From Paenarthrobacter sp. PH39-S1 (lineage in GTDB: Bacteria > Actinomycetota > Actinomycetes > Actinomycetales > Micrococcaceae), in the NCBI RefSeq assembly GCF_030063245.1, contig NZ_JASISR010000016.1, forward strand, positions 42,570 through 106,569: a stretch of DNA of 64,000 bases, read 5' to 3'. Below, in pieces: positions 27,970 through 36,675 of this stretch. The translations under genes and the position numbers were made by a program. Under the pieces are notes generated by a model. It had not been told where the DNA came from, ran no database searches, and was given only the letters and a program-made list of their open reading frames with translations. Every line of letters starts with the position of its first letter. Positions within the stretch are counted from its first letter, which is position 1.

Positions 27970-29991
27970 GTGTCTGCTTCTTCCACTGAACGCCTCATGA
28001 ACCTGGTCATAGCGCTGCTCGGCTCCCAATACGGGCGGAGCCGTGAGTTTCTCCGCACCCGGATCCAGGGCTATGACCCGAAGGTCTCCGACGAAGCCTT
28101 CGGCCGGATGTTTGAACGCGACAAGGTGCACCTCAAGCGCCTCGGCATTCCCATCAGTACCGTGCGGGATCCTTATGCCGAGGACGAGAATTCCTGGAAG
28201 TACCTGATCCGGCCCGAGGACTACCGGTTGCCGGAGATCCGGCTGGAACCCGAAGGCCTGGCGGTGCTCTCGTTGGCTGCGCGCGTCTGGGAGCAGGCTT
28301 CGCTGGGGTCGGCGGCGGCGCGCGCCCTGCGAAAGCTGGAGACGGTCGCCGGGACGGAAGCCGCCGGCGCCGGGCCGGCCATGGAGTCGCGTATCCGCAC
28401 CAAGGAGCCCGCTTTTGATGCCTTGTGGGATGCCTTGCTACATCATCGGCGGGTCAGCTTCTCTTATCGTAAATCCCAGGATGTTGCTGCCGGGCCGCGG
28501 CACGTCGAACCATGGGGGCTGGGCAATAGGTACGGTCAGTGGTATCTGAGCGGTCGCGACGTCAGCAGGGGAGAGCCGCGCCTCTACCGGCTGTCCAGGA
28601 TTGCCTCTGACGTCACCATCGACCCGGGCGCTGGGTTCGCCCCGCCGGTGGATTATGACATTGCGGAGGCCCTTGACTCCCTGGGCACCGGCCCGCAGAG
28701 CGAAGCGGTTCTTGAGGTTCCGGCCGGACGAGGCCAGCTGCTGCGGGAACTGGCCGGCGGAGCCGTTCCGGCGCCCCGCCCGGGCTGGGACACGCTCACC
28801 GTGCCCTACCGTGAACCGGAACTGCTGGCGGATGATCTGGCCTCAATGGGCCCTGCGGTGGTGGTGCTTGCTCCTGCCGCGTTGCGGGATGCGGTGGTAC
28901 GCCGTCTTAGCGGTGCGGCAACCGCGGCCGGGGCGCCGCTGCCGACGGTGGACTTTTCCATACCTGCGGCCCCGGTCCGGCACAAGCCGACCGGCGAAGA
29001 CCGGCTGCGGCGGCTACTGGATCTGGTGCCCTATTTGGTCCAGAATTCCGGAATTGAGGCCGCAACGGTGGCCGAGGAATTCGGCATCAGCCGTAAACAG
29101 CTGGACGAGGATCTGGCCTTGCTTTCCGTCTGCGGCCTCCCTGGCTACCAGCACGGGGAGCTCATCGACGTCCAGTGGGACGAGGGCGTCGTCTTCATTC
29201 GTGATGCGGATGAACTGGCCAAGCCCCTGCGCCTGACCCAGGAGGAGGCCTGTGCGCTGCTGGTCGGGCTCGAGTCCCTGCAGTCGCTCCCGGACGAGGC
29301 GGGCAAGGAGACGCTGCGGGAGGTGCTGGACAGCGTCCGCAGGGTAGCCGGTCCGGACGCATGGATGGCCGACGTCGTAGAGGCCAGGATAGCTCCGGAG
29401 ACCTCACTGGAAACGCTCTCTATCCTGCAGCGGGCGGTCATGGGCAGGGGGCGGGTGCGGATCACCTATTTGGTCCGCGGCCGCGACGACGTCACGGAGC
29501 GCGTGATCGAGCCAATGCGGATCTACTCCCTCGACTCTCTCTGGTACGTCGAGGCGTGGTGCACGCTGTCCGAAGGCATGCGCAATTTCCGGATGGACGG
29601 TATCCGGACCGCGGTGGCTGCCCCCGGAACCGCCCCGGTCCGGGAACTGCAGCTGGAGTCGAAGGGCCCGGCACGGATGTCGTCGCCGGGAGTGTTTATG
29701 CCCGGGGCCGGCGATCTGAAGGTCGTGCTTGCCCTGGATCCGGATGCCCGCTGGGTGGCGGATGCGTACGGTGCCCGCGCTCGTGCGGCACTGCCGGACG
29801 GGCGTACCGCGGTGCGGATCACGGTGGGCCGGGCCCAAACAGTCCCCGCGCTGATGGCACGACTGGGCGGAGGCGGGCAGGTCCTCGAACCGGAGGAGCT
29901 GCGCAAAGCCTCCGGGGACTGGCTCGCCCGCGCCTTGGCGGGCTATCCGCTTCCGGGCGCCGTCCCCGGGGCGGCGGGGGAAACCGGATAG
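27970..29991 (+). CDS. pafBC: Fused PafBC transcriptional activator
   Basis: A 673-residue protein with two copies of the HTH-WYL-WCX layout, corresponding to PafB and PafC joined in one chain. Copy 1: HTH at about 8-65 (LVIALLGSQYGRSREFL), WYL at about 150-215. Copy 2: HTH at about 335-400 (VAEEFGISRKQLDEDLALL), WYL at about 490-555 (VRITYLVRGRDDVTERVIEP, then SLWYVEAWC). PafBC activates DNA-damage genes in mycobacteria. The frame opens at 27892, but the GTG at 27970 is preceded by a TACTCT -10 box at 7 bases and lacks a ribosome-binding site, suggesting a leaderless start. The natural fusion supports an Arthrobacter-like source. Confidence 0.9.
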   Translation: MSASSTERLMNLVIALLGSQYGRSREFLRTRIQGYDPKVSDEAFGRMFERDKVHLKRLGIPISTVRDPYAEDENSWKYLIRPEDYRLPEIRLEPEGLAVLSLAARVWEQASLGSAAARALRKLETVAGTEAAGAGPAMESRIRTKEPAFDALWDALLHHRRVSFSYRKSQDVAAGPRHVEPWGLGNRYGQWYLSGRDVSRGEPRLYRLSRIASDVTIDPGAGFAPPVDYDIAEALDSLGTGPQSEAVLEVPAGRGQLLRELAGGAVPAPRPGWDTLTVPYREPELLADDLASMGPAVVVLAPAALRDAVVRRLSGAATAAGAPLPTVDFSIPAAPVRHKPTGEDRLRRLLDLVPYLVQNSGIEAATVAEEFGISRKQLDEDLALLSVCGLPGYQHGELIDVQWDEGVVFIRDADELAKPLRLTQEEACALLVGLESLQSLPDEAGKETLREVLDSVRRVAGPDAWMADVVEARIAPETSLETLSILQRAVMGRGRVRITYLVRGRDDVTERVIEPMRIYSLDSLWYVEAWCTLSEGMRNFRMDGIRTAVAAPGTAPVRELQLESKGPARMSSPGVFMPGAGDLKVVLALDPDARWVADAYGARARAALPDGRTAVRITVGRAQTVPALMARLGGGGQVLEPEELRKASGDWLARALAGYPLPGAVPGAAGETG

Positions 29992-30000
29992 ACTCTAAGC

Positions 30001-30357
30001 ATGCCTTGGTGGTCATGGATTGTTATCTGGATTGCGCTCGGAGCGTTGTCTCTGGCGTATTTTCTGCTGCTCGGAATCAAGGTCTGGCGGGGCTTTTCCT
30101 CGACAGTCAGTGCTTTCCATGAGGCGGGCACGACGCTCTCGCAGCACCGCCGGACGGCGGAGGAGACGTCCGACGGCGGCCAGGTCCCGGCCGCGCGCCC
30201 GTCACCTGGCTGGGCGGTCTTTGCCTCGCCGGAGCAAATGAAGGATGATTACACCGCTGCCAAGGCCGCACGGCAGTGCGAGCGACGCCGCCGGCGCGTT
30301 GCCCGCAGGGCGGCGCGGGGGCAGCTCCAATCCTTGCGCGACATCGAATCAGCTTAA
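30001..30357 (+). CDS. Small single-span membrane protein
   Basis: A 118-residue protein with one N-terminal transmembrane helix (WWSWIVIWIALGALSLAYFLLLGI, about 3-26), a polar middle, and a strongly basic C-terminal helix with runs of Arg (RQCERRRRRVARRAAR). It lies 9 bases after pafBC and 33 bases before tatA, so it is likely co-transcribed with both. No catalytic motif is present. Similar small proteins occur at this position in related genomes, as far as I recall, but the role is unknown. Confidence 0.75.
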   Translation: MPWWSWIVIWIALGALSLAYFLLLGIKVWRGFSSTVSAFHEAGTTLSQHRRTAEETSDGGQVPAARPSPGWAVFASPEQMKDDYTAAKAARQCERRRRRVARRAARGQLQSLRDIESA

Positions 30358-30390
30358 GACGTAGGATGTACCAAAAGGAAGGGACTTATC

Positions 30391-30684
30391 GTGGGCAAAC
30401 TTTTTGAAAACCCTTGGGTTGTTCTCATTATCATTATCGTCATTGTGCTGCTTTTTGCCGCCCCCAAGCTCCCGGGCATGGCCCGCAGCCTGGGCCAGTC
30501 GATGCGGATCATCAAGTCCGAGGTCAAGGAAATGAAGAGTGACTCAAAGACCGAAGGCACGGGAGCCACGGCGGCTGCTCCGGCTGAGCAGCCCGTCGAA
30601 GGCAAGATCGTGAACAATCCGCCACATTCCGGTGGCCAGGTTAACGGTGACGGCCGCACGCCGGGCACCGGCAATCCGTCCTAG
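30391..30684 (+). CDS. tatA: Sec-independent translocase subunit TatA
   Basis: A 97-residue protein with an N-terminal membrane helix ([20 protein letters not shown]) followed by the conserved hinge and amphipathic helix ([20 protein letters not shown]), the TatA/E pattern, and then a disordered acidic/polar tail. It forms the oligomeric pore for folded proteins. Start GTG behind AAGGAAGGG. tatC starts 9 bases after its stop. No tatB is in the window. Confidence 0.94.
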   Translation: MGKLFENPWVVLIIIIVIVLLFAAPKLPGMARSLGQSMRIIKSEVKEMKSDSKTEGTGATAAAPAEQPVEGKIVNNPPHSGGQVNGDGRTPGTGNPS

Positions 30685-30693
30685 CTAGGACCA

Positions 30694-31530
30694 GTGAGCG
30701 GGAAGACGGGGCGCAAATCCAACCCTGAGGGTCGGATGGCCCTTAAAGACCACCTGATTGAGCTGCGCAATCGGCTCGTCAAGTGCGCCATCGCACTGCT
30801 TGTCGCCGCCGTCGTCGGCTGGATTCTGTATGACCGGCTTTTTACCGCCGTCGCCGAGCCACTGATGGAGATCAGCAAGCAGCGCGGCGTGGTTGCCTCG
30901 CTGAACTTTGACGGCGTTTCCACGTCGTTTGACCTGAAAATCCAGAGCTCGTTTTTTCTCGCCGCGATTTTCTCCTCACCTGTGTGGATCTATCAGCTGT
31001 GGGCGTTCATAACGCCCGGCCTGACGAGCAAGGAACGCCGTTACACGCTCGGTTATATGTTCGCAGCGATTCCGTTGTTCCTCGCCGGCATCTGGACCGG
31101 CTGGCTGGTCCTGCCCAACTTAGTCGTCGCGCTCACCTCGTTCACGCCTGTGGGCGGGTCCAACATCATCCACGCGACGGATTACCTGACCTTCGTCATG
31201 CAGCTGATGCTGTTCATGGGTATTTCGTTTCTGGTTCCGGTGGTGCTGGTGGCGGTGAACATGGCCGGGTTCATCCGCGGCAGGACGATGTTGAAGGCCT
31301 GGCGGATCACCATCCTGGCCGTGACCGTGGTCTCGGCGATGGCAGCTCCCGGGTCGGATGCCTTTTCGATGTTCTTCCTCGGGGCGCCGCTGCTGGTGCT
31401 CTATTTCAGCGCCATCGGCCTCTGTATTCTCAATGACAAGCGGCGGGACCGGAATACCGCCAAGCGCGTGGCGGAAACGGAAAGCACCGCTGACCGTGCG
31501 ACACCGCTGACGGATCTGGATCAGCTCTAG
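30694..31530 (+). CDS. tatC: Sec-independent translocase subunit TatC
   Basis: A 278-residue membrane protein of six helices that binds twin-arginine signal peptides. The front GRMALKDHLIELRNRLVK carries the conserved cytosolic Leu/Arg segment, followed by FFLAAIFSSPVWIYQLWAFITPGL and the ERRYTLGYMFAAIPLFLAGIWTG region. The C-terminal tail is charged and soluble. GTG start. helY follows after 18 bases. Confidence 0.95.
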   Translation: MSGKTGRKSNPEGRMALKDHLIELRNRLVKCAIALLVAAVVGWILYDRLFTAVAEPLMEISKQRGVVASLNFDGVSTSFDLKIQSSFFLAAIFSSPVWIYQLWAFITPGLTSKERRYTLGYMFAAIPLFLAGIWTGWLVLPNLVVALTSFTPVGGSNIIHATDYLTFVMQLMLFMGISFLVPVVLVAVNMAGFIRGRTMLKAWRITILAVTVVSAMAAPGSDAFSMFFLGAPLLVLYFSAIGLCILNDKRRDRNTAKRVAETESTADRATPLTDLDQL

Positions 31531-31548
31531 CTACCGTAGGCTAGTAGC

Positions 31549-34419
31549 ATGTCCTCGCCAGCGCAGAGATACCAGGCGGCCATGGCCCGTTCCGCACGGG
31601 CGCACACCAGGCTGGGTGACTTCCAGGAAACTTTCGCGTTCGAGCTTGATGAGTTCCAGCGGCAGGGTTGTGCCGCCCTCGAGGCCGGCCGCGGAGTGCT
31701 GGTGGCCTCACCGACCGGGTCAGGGAAGACCATCGTGGGCGAGTTCGCCATCTATCTTGCGCTGGCGCGTGGGCTCAAGGCGTTCTACACCACTCCGATT
31801 AAAGCGCTCAGCAATCAGAAGTACAGCGATCTGGCGGCAAAATACGGAGCGGAAAACGTCGGGCTGCTCACCGGTGACACCACTATCAACCCGGACGCCG
31901 CGGTGATAGTGATGACCACCGAGGTGCTGCGCAACATGCTTTATGCCGGTTCCGAGGCGCTCGATGACCTGGCCTACGTGGTGATGGACGAGGTGCACTA
32001 TTTGGCCGACCGTTTCCGCGGGGCCGTCTGGGAGGAGGTCATCATTCACCTGCCCAGCGAGGTACAGCTGGCCTCGCTGAGTGCCACCGTTTCCAATGCC
32101 GAGGAATTCGGTGCGTGGCTGGATACCGTCCGCGGGGACACCGATGTGATTGTCACAGAGCACCGGCCCGTTCCGCTGTGGCAGCACGTCATGGTGGGCC
32201 GCGACATCGTCGACCTGTTCGCCTCCGACACCCCGTTCAGTGAGCTCCCCGACGGGCCCGTGCCCGATCCCGGTGCTGCGGATCCCTTCGAGGTCAATCC
32301 CGAACTGACCCGGCTGGCGCGTTCGGAAGCCGGCTCCCTGCGGGGGAGCTACGCCCACCGGGCCGGCCGGGGCAAGCAGCATCGCGGGAACCTGCGCGGC
32401 TCCGACCTCCGTGGCCAACAGCAGCCCGTGGTGCGTAAGGCCAGCCGCGCGCAGGTCATCACTGCGTTGGACCGGCAGGGTCTGCTTCCGGCCATTACGT
32501 TTATCTTCTCCCGGGCCGGCTGCGACGCTGCGGTGAGGCAGTGCGCGCAGGCCGGCCTGTGGTTGACCACCGAGGACGAACAACGTCAAATTGCCGGCCG
32601 CGTCGATGCGGCGTGCCAGGAGATCCCAGCGGACGATTTGGATGTGCTCGGTTACTGGAGCTGGCGCGACGGACTGATCCGGGGATTGGCAGCGCATCAT
32701 GCCGGCATGCTGCCGACCTTCAAGGAAGTAGTGGAACAGCTTTTTGTGGACGGCTTGGTCCGTGCTGTCTTCGCCACCGAAACCCTGGCGCTGGGAGTGA
32801 ACATGCCGGCGCGGTCGGTGGTGCTGGAGAAGCTCGATAAGTTTAATGGTGAAGCGCACGTGGCGATCACGGCGGGGGAGTACACGCAGCTGACCGGGCG
32901 AGCGGGACGGCGCGGCATCGACGTGGAGGGCCACGCCGTCGTGCTCTGGCAGCCTGGGACCGATCCAGCCGCCGTAGCGGGGCTGGCCTCGCGCCGGACG
33001 TACCCGCTGAATTCCAGCTTCCAGCCCACCTACAACATGAGTATGAATTTGCTGGCGCAGTTCGGCCGGTCCCGGGCGCGGGAGATCCTGGAATCCTCGT
33101 TTGCCCAGTTCCAGGCCGACCGTTCCGTCGTGGGCCTGGCGAGGCAGGTCCGCTCCCGGGAGGAATCACTCAAGGGATACGCCGAATCGATGCACTGCCA
33201 CCTCGGGGATTTCGTGGAGTATGCCCGGATGCGCCGGGACCTGTCGGACCTGGAAAATGCCGCCGCCCGGCAGAAATCGCACCTGCGCAGATCCTCGGCC
33301 GAGGACTCCCTGGACCGGCTCCGGCCCGGCGACGTTGTTGAGGTGCCGGGCGGACGCACCCCCGGCGTCGCCGTCGTGGTCAGCGCCGATCCATCCTCCC
33401 ATGAACCACGGCCGACGATTCTGACCCTGGAAAAGCAGATACGCCGGCTGAGCATCCACGACCTGACCGGTCCCATCACACCGGTCACCAGGATCCGGAT
33501 TCCCAAGGCGTTTAACGTGAAGCTGGCCAAGGACCGCCGTGACTTGTGCGCCGCCGTGCGCCACGCCTTGGTGGAATCGTCCACACGGTCCCAGACACAG
33601 CCGCAGGAATTCCGTGGCGGGTCCGGCAGGGCCCCCGAGTTTGTCCTGTCTGATGCCGCCACCGGGCAGGAGCGCGCCATCAGCGAGGTGCGCCGCCGGC
33701 TGCGGACGCACCCCTGTCACGGCTGCAGCGACCGCGAGAGCCACGCCCGCTGGTCCGAGCGCTGGTGGACACTGCGCCGCGAGACGGACGGATTGCTCCG
33801 GCAGATCCAGGGACGCACCAACACCATCGCCAAGACCTTTGACCGGGTCTGCGAAGTGCTCTCCGGCTACGGGTATTTGGAGGCCATGCCCGACGGCGGA
33901 CTGCGGGCCAGCGCCGACGGCCAGCGGCTGCGCCGGATTTACGGTGAAAAGGACCTGCTCGTCTCATTGTGCCTGCGTGACGGTGCATTCTACGATCTGG
34001 ACGCGGCGGAGCTGGCAACGCTGGCGTCCACGCTGGTCTTCCAGGCCAAGCGTGAAGACCGGGGCCTGCGGCCGCGGATGCCCAGTGTCGGCCTGGAATC
34101 CGCCGTCGACGCCGTGGTCCGGCAGTGGTCTGTACTGGAGGACGTTGAGGAGGCGCACAAACTGCCGCTGACCGGCGAACCCGAGCTCGGGCTGGTCTGG
34201 CCGATGTACAAATGGGCCCGGGGGCGCCCGCTGCAGGACGTGCTGGACGGGACCGAACTGGCGGCAGGGGACTTTGTCCGCTGGGCCAAACAGGTCATTG
34301 ACCTGCTCGATCAGGTGGCCAAGGTGCCGGGGCTGGAGCCGTCCTTCGCCCGACTGTGCATAGCCGCGATCGGCGCTGTTCGCCGCGGCGTCGTAGCCTA
34401 CTCGGCCGTCGTCGAATAG
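31549..34419 (+). CDS. helY: Ski2/Mtr4-like DEAD/DEAH-box RNA helicase
   Basis: A 956-residue superfamily 2 helicase. Motif I is ASPTGSGKT (about 53), motif Ia TTPIKALSNQKY, motif II DEVH (about 147), motif III SATVSN, and motifs V-VI FATETLALGVNMPARSVV and QLTGRAGRRGID (about 405-455). The C-terminal DSHCT-like domain (about 760-950) is present. It corresponds to HelY of mycobacteria and to eukaryotic Ski2/Mtr4 helicases, probably acting in RNA turnover. It closes the tat cluster. The stretch 34420-34528 downstream holds only a weak 8-bp repeat (CCGGTCGG and CCGACCGG). Confidence 0.93.
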   Translation: MSSPAQRYQAAMARSARAHTRLGDFQETFAFELDEFQRQGCAALEAGRGVLVASPTGSGKTIVGEFAIYLALARGLKAFYTTPIKALSNQKYSDLAAKYGAENVGLLTGDTTINPDAAVIVMTTEVLRNMLYAGSEALDDLAYVVMDEVHYLADRFRGAVWEEVIIHLPSEVQLASLSATVSNAEEFGAWLDTVRGDTDVIVTEHRPVPLWQHVMVGRDIVDLFASDTPFSELPDGPVPDPGAADPFEVNPELTRLARSEAGSLRGSYAHRAGRGKQHRGNLRGSDLRGQQQPVVRKASRAQVITALDRQGLLPAITFIFSRAGCDAAVRQCAQAGLWLTTEDEQRQIAGRVDAACQEIPADDLDVLGYWSWRDGLIRGLAAHHAGMLPTFKEVVEQLFVDGLVRAVFATETLALGVNMPARSVVLEKLDKFNGEAHVAITAGEYTQLTGRAGRRGIDVEGHAVVLWQPGTDPAAVAGLASRRTYPLNSSFQPTYNMSMNLLAQFGRSRAREILESSFAQFQADRSVVGLARQVRSREESLKGYAESMHCHLGDFVEYARMRRDLSDLENAAARQKSHLRRSSAEDSLDRLRPGDVVEVPGGRTPGVAVVVSADPSSHEPRPTILTLEKQIRRLSIHDLTGPITPVTRIRIPKAFNVKLAKDRRDLCAAVRHALVESSTRSQTQPQEFRGGSGRAPEFVLSDAATGQERAISEVRRRLRTHPCHGCSDRESHARWSERWWTLRRETDGLLRQIQGRTNTIAKTFDRVCEVLSGYGYLEAMPDGGLRASADGQRLRRIYGEKDLLVSLCLRDGAFYDLDAAELATLASTLVFQAKREDRGLRPRMPSVGLESAVDAVVRQWSVLEDVEEAHKLPLTGEPELGLVWPMYKWARGRPLQDVLDGTELAAGDFVRWAKQVIDLLDQVAKVPGLEPSFARLCIAAIGAVRRGVVAYSAVVE

Positions 34420-34528
34420 CCTGCGTTGAATCGACCTTTCTCATGGACCGGTCGGCCGAAGAGAACTGTCATTCCTCCACCGACCGGCACGCGTTGTCCG
34501 GGCTCTTCTTTGAAAGGATTAACACCTC

Positions 34529-36199
34529 ATGCCGCTGACTCTTTACCGGAATGGTTCCGTCTACAGCGCCGCTGATCCACTGGCCACGGCCATGCTGATC
34601 GACGGGGACACGGTGGCCTGGATCGGCACCGAGCACGCCGCGGAATCACTGGCAGACGCCCGGATGAAGCAGGTGGACCTGCAGGGTGCGCTGGTCACTC
34701 CCGGGTTCGTGGACTCGCACGTTCATGTCACTGAAACCGGGATGGCACTGGCTTCGGTTGATCTGACCCATGCCCGGTCGCTGCGGGAGGTGCTGGTGCT
34801 CGTGGCCGCAGCCCGATCGGCCACAGCTGGTACGTTGCTTGGCCACGGCTGGGATGAAACGGGATGGCCGGAACGCCGGACGCCGACGGCCGCCGACTTG
34901 GACCGCGCCGCAGGCGGGCAGGACGTGTACCTGTCCCGCATCGATGTGCACTCCGCAGTGGTGTCATCGTCCCTGGCCGCCCGGTGCGCCCTGCATGGCC
35001 TCGACGGTTGGCTGGGGGACGGCCTGGTGGTTCGGGCGGCGCACGCCGTCGCCCGTGACGCCACCCGCACCTTCACGGACGCCCAGCGCAGCGCCCACCA
35101 GCTGCGGGCGCTGCGCGCGGCCGCAGCGGCCGGCTACGTGGCCGTGGCGGAGATGAGCGCCCCGCATGTGGGGTCCGCGGAGGACCTTCGTCTGCTGGCC
35201 GACCTGACGGATGGCACATCGGCGGCCCCGGCTGACGGTATGGCGCACACCCTACCGCAGGTACTGCCGTACTGGGGGCAGGCCGTCAGCTCGACCGAGG
35301 AAGCGCGGGCCGTACTGGCCGGCCTCGGAACCCCTGTACTTGGTCTGGCCGGGGATCTGAACATCGATGGCTCGCTGGGATCCCATTCGGCCCTGCTCCG
35401 CACACCGTATTCCGATACCCCGGACACTCGGGGGATGCAATACCTTACCGTGCAGCAGGTCGCCGAACACCTCGCCGCCACATCGGAGCTGGGAATCCAG
35501 GCCGGCTTCCATGTGATCGGCGACGGCGCCATGGACATTGCCGTGGAGGGGCTGCGGCAGGCCGCGCAACGGGTCGGCATCGAGGCGGTCCGGTCGGCCG
35601 GACATCGATTCGAGCATGTCGAAATGGCCGACGCCGCAGCAATAGCGGCGCTTTCGGAGCACTCCGTGACGGTCTCGGTCCAGCCGTCCTTCGATGCCCT
35701 CTGGGGCGGTCCCGGCGGGATGTATGAAACACGGCTCGGTTCGGACCGCTTCGCGGAACTCAACCCGATCGCGGCGTTCTTCGCGGCAGGCGTGCCGGTC
35801 TGCTGCGGCTCGGATTCCCCCGTCACCGGGCTCAATCCGTGGGCCAGCGTGCGTGCGGCCCTGCAGCACCACCGCAGCGACGCCAGGATCTCGGCTCGCG
35901 CAGCCTTCATCGGACACAGCCGCGCGGGATGGCGTGCGGCACGGGAGCGTGAGCCGTTGCTGGGACAGCTGGTTCCGGGCGCGCCGGCCAGCTTTGCCGT
36001 CTGGGACGTAGAGGAACTGATGGTGCAGGTGGCCGATGAGCGGGTCCAGTCCTGGAGCACTGATCCGCGCGCCCGGACACCGCTGTTGCCGGCCTTGGAT
36101 ACGGAGAGCGACCCGAGGTGCCTGCAGACCGTGCACCGAGGGACCGAGCTGTACAGCGGTCCGGGATTCAGTGATGAGGCCGCCGGTTTCCATCAATAG
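34529..36199 (+). CDS. YtcJ-like amidohydrolase
   Basis: A 556-residue metal-dependent hydrolase of the amidohydrolase-3 type. FVDSHVHVTETG (about 63-74) holds the HxH pair, GFHVIGDGAMD (about 325) and HRFEHVEMAD (about 350) give later His ligands, and CCGSDSPVTGLNPW (about 425) carries the catalytic Asp. The family cleaves C-N bonds of diverse amides or formamides; the substrate here is unknown. GAAAGGATT precedes the ATG. It stands alone between helY and the structured RNA locus. Confidence 0.9.
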   Translation: MPLTLYRNGSVYSAADPLATAMLIDGDTVAWIGTEHAAESLADARMKQVDLQGALVTPGFVDSHVHVTETGMALASVDLTHARSLREVLVLVAAARSATAGTLLGHGWDETGWPERRTPTAADLDRAAGGQDVYLSRIDVHSAVVSSSLAARCALHGLDGWLGDGLVVRAAHAVARDATRTFTDAQRSAHQLRALRAAAAAGYVAVAEMSAPHVGSAEDLRLLADLTDGTSAAPADGMAHTLPQVLPYWGQAVSSTEEARAVLAGLGTPVLGLAGDLNIDGSLGSHSALLRTPYSDTPDTRGMQYLTVQQVAEHLAATSELGIQAGFHVIGDGAMDIAVEGLRQAAQRVGIEAVRSAGHRFEHVEMADAAAIAALSEHSVTVSVQPSFDALWGGPGGMYETRLGSDRFAELNPIAAFFAAGVPVCCGSDSPVTGLNPWASVRAALQHHRSDARISARAAFIGHSRAGWRAAREREPLLGQLVPGAPASFAVWDVEELMVQVADERVQSWSTDPRARTPLLPALDTESDPRCLQTVHRGTELYSGPGFSDEAAGFHQ

Positions 36200-36276
36200 C
36201 GGCCCGGTTTTTACGACAGTAATCGCCGGTGGTATATCCCTGCTTTATATAACTTTCTGTTACCAATGACCCGCTC

Positions 36277-36310
36277 CTGACCTGCGGAAACATCAGAAAC
36301 CGCAGGTCAG
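36277..36310. repeat. Perfect 11-bp hairpin after the amidohydrolase
   Basis: CTGACCTGCGG (36277-36287) and CCGCAGGTCAG (36300-36310) flank a 12-base loop. It lies between the amidohydrolase stop and the TTGACA promoter, so it could end the upstream transcript, although no T-run follows. Confidence 0.55.
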
Positions 36311-36317
36311 AGGCGTG

Positions 36318-36345
36318 TTGACACCTCCACCACAGCCCGTAGGAT
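36318..36345 (+). promoter_or_regulatory. Strong sigma-70-type promoter of the candidate RNA
   Basis: A consensus TTGACA (36318-36323) and TAGGAT (36340-36345) are spaced by 16 bases, predicting a start near 36352. The nearest coding start downstream is more than 320 bases away and structured sequence fills the interval. Confidence 0.65.
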
Positions 36346-36351
36346 TTTAGC

Positions 36352-36567
36352 TCAACGGGTTCTTCCGGAGAATACGAAAAAGACCTGGTCTGGCAAGACC
36401 ACACACCACTTAATGGTCCGTCCGTTAAGCAGCCGTGTGCCGCGAGGGAAAAGAGCCCGCAGTGGCTCCAGAAGCGGGTAGGTTCACGCGTCAGTAGAAA
36501 ACAGCTTTGCTGCCACCGCGACGGCGGCAGCGACACTGGCCCGAAGGCGCGTGAGCCTACCCATTTT
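36352..36567 (+). ncRNA. Candidate structured non-coding RNA or leader
   Basis: Between the promoter and the mannosyltransferase gene lies about 215 bases without a gene that folds into a nested structure. CTTCCGGAG (36362-36370) pairs with CTCCAGAAG (36466-36474) and encloses GGTCT/AGACC with a GGCA loop (36387-36400) and CACAC/GTGTG (36402-36406 with 36435-36439), itself enclosing CTTAA/TTAAG. A second arm pairs 36476-36490 with 36548-36562 over 15 bp, continued by TCAGT/ACTGG and a GCTGCC/GGCAGC tip (36509-36531). Two pairs are G-U on the plus strand and would be A-C on the minus strand, so the plus strand is the likely RNA. I cannot match it to a known class. Confidence 0.5.
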
Positions 36568-36575
36568 CTGCGCCG

Positions 36576-36581
36576 TATAAT
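36576..36581 (+). promoter_or_regulatory. Consensus -10 box TATAAT before the mannosyltransferase gene
   Basis: A perfect TATAAT directly after the structured region, about 95 bases before the GTG start. No convincing -35 is visible, because that position lies inside the 3' arm of the long hairpin. It could give the gene its own promoter. Confidence 0.4.
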
Positions 36582-36675
36582 GGACATTTGTTGTCTGCGC
36601 GCGGGCGCTCCGGCTACAGCCCCTGTCCCGAAGTCCGGTCTACCGGCCTTCTCCTGCAAGGAAAGGCACCCACCA

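Noticed and set aside
31720-32934. Minus-strand frame of 404 codons
   Set aside because: Antisense of the helY coding sequence, produced by high G+C at third codon positions.
36450-36475. GCCACTG on the minus strand as part of a cobalamin riboswitch
   Set aside because: No B12 box or other conserved riboswitch elements accompany it, and wobble pairs favour the opposite strand.
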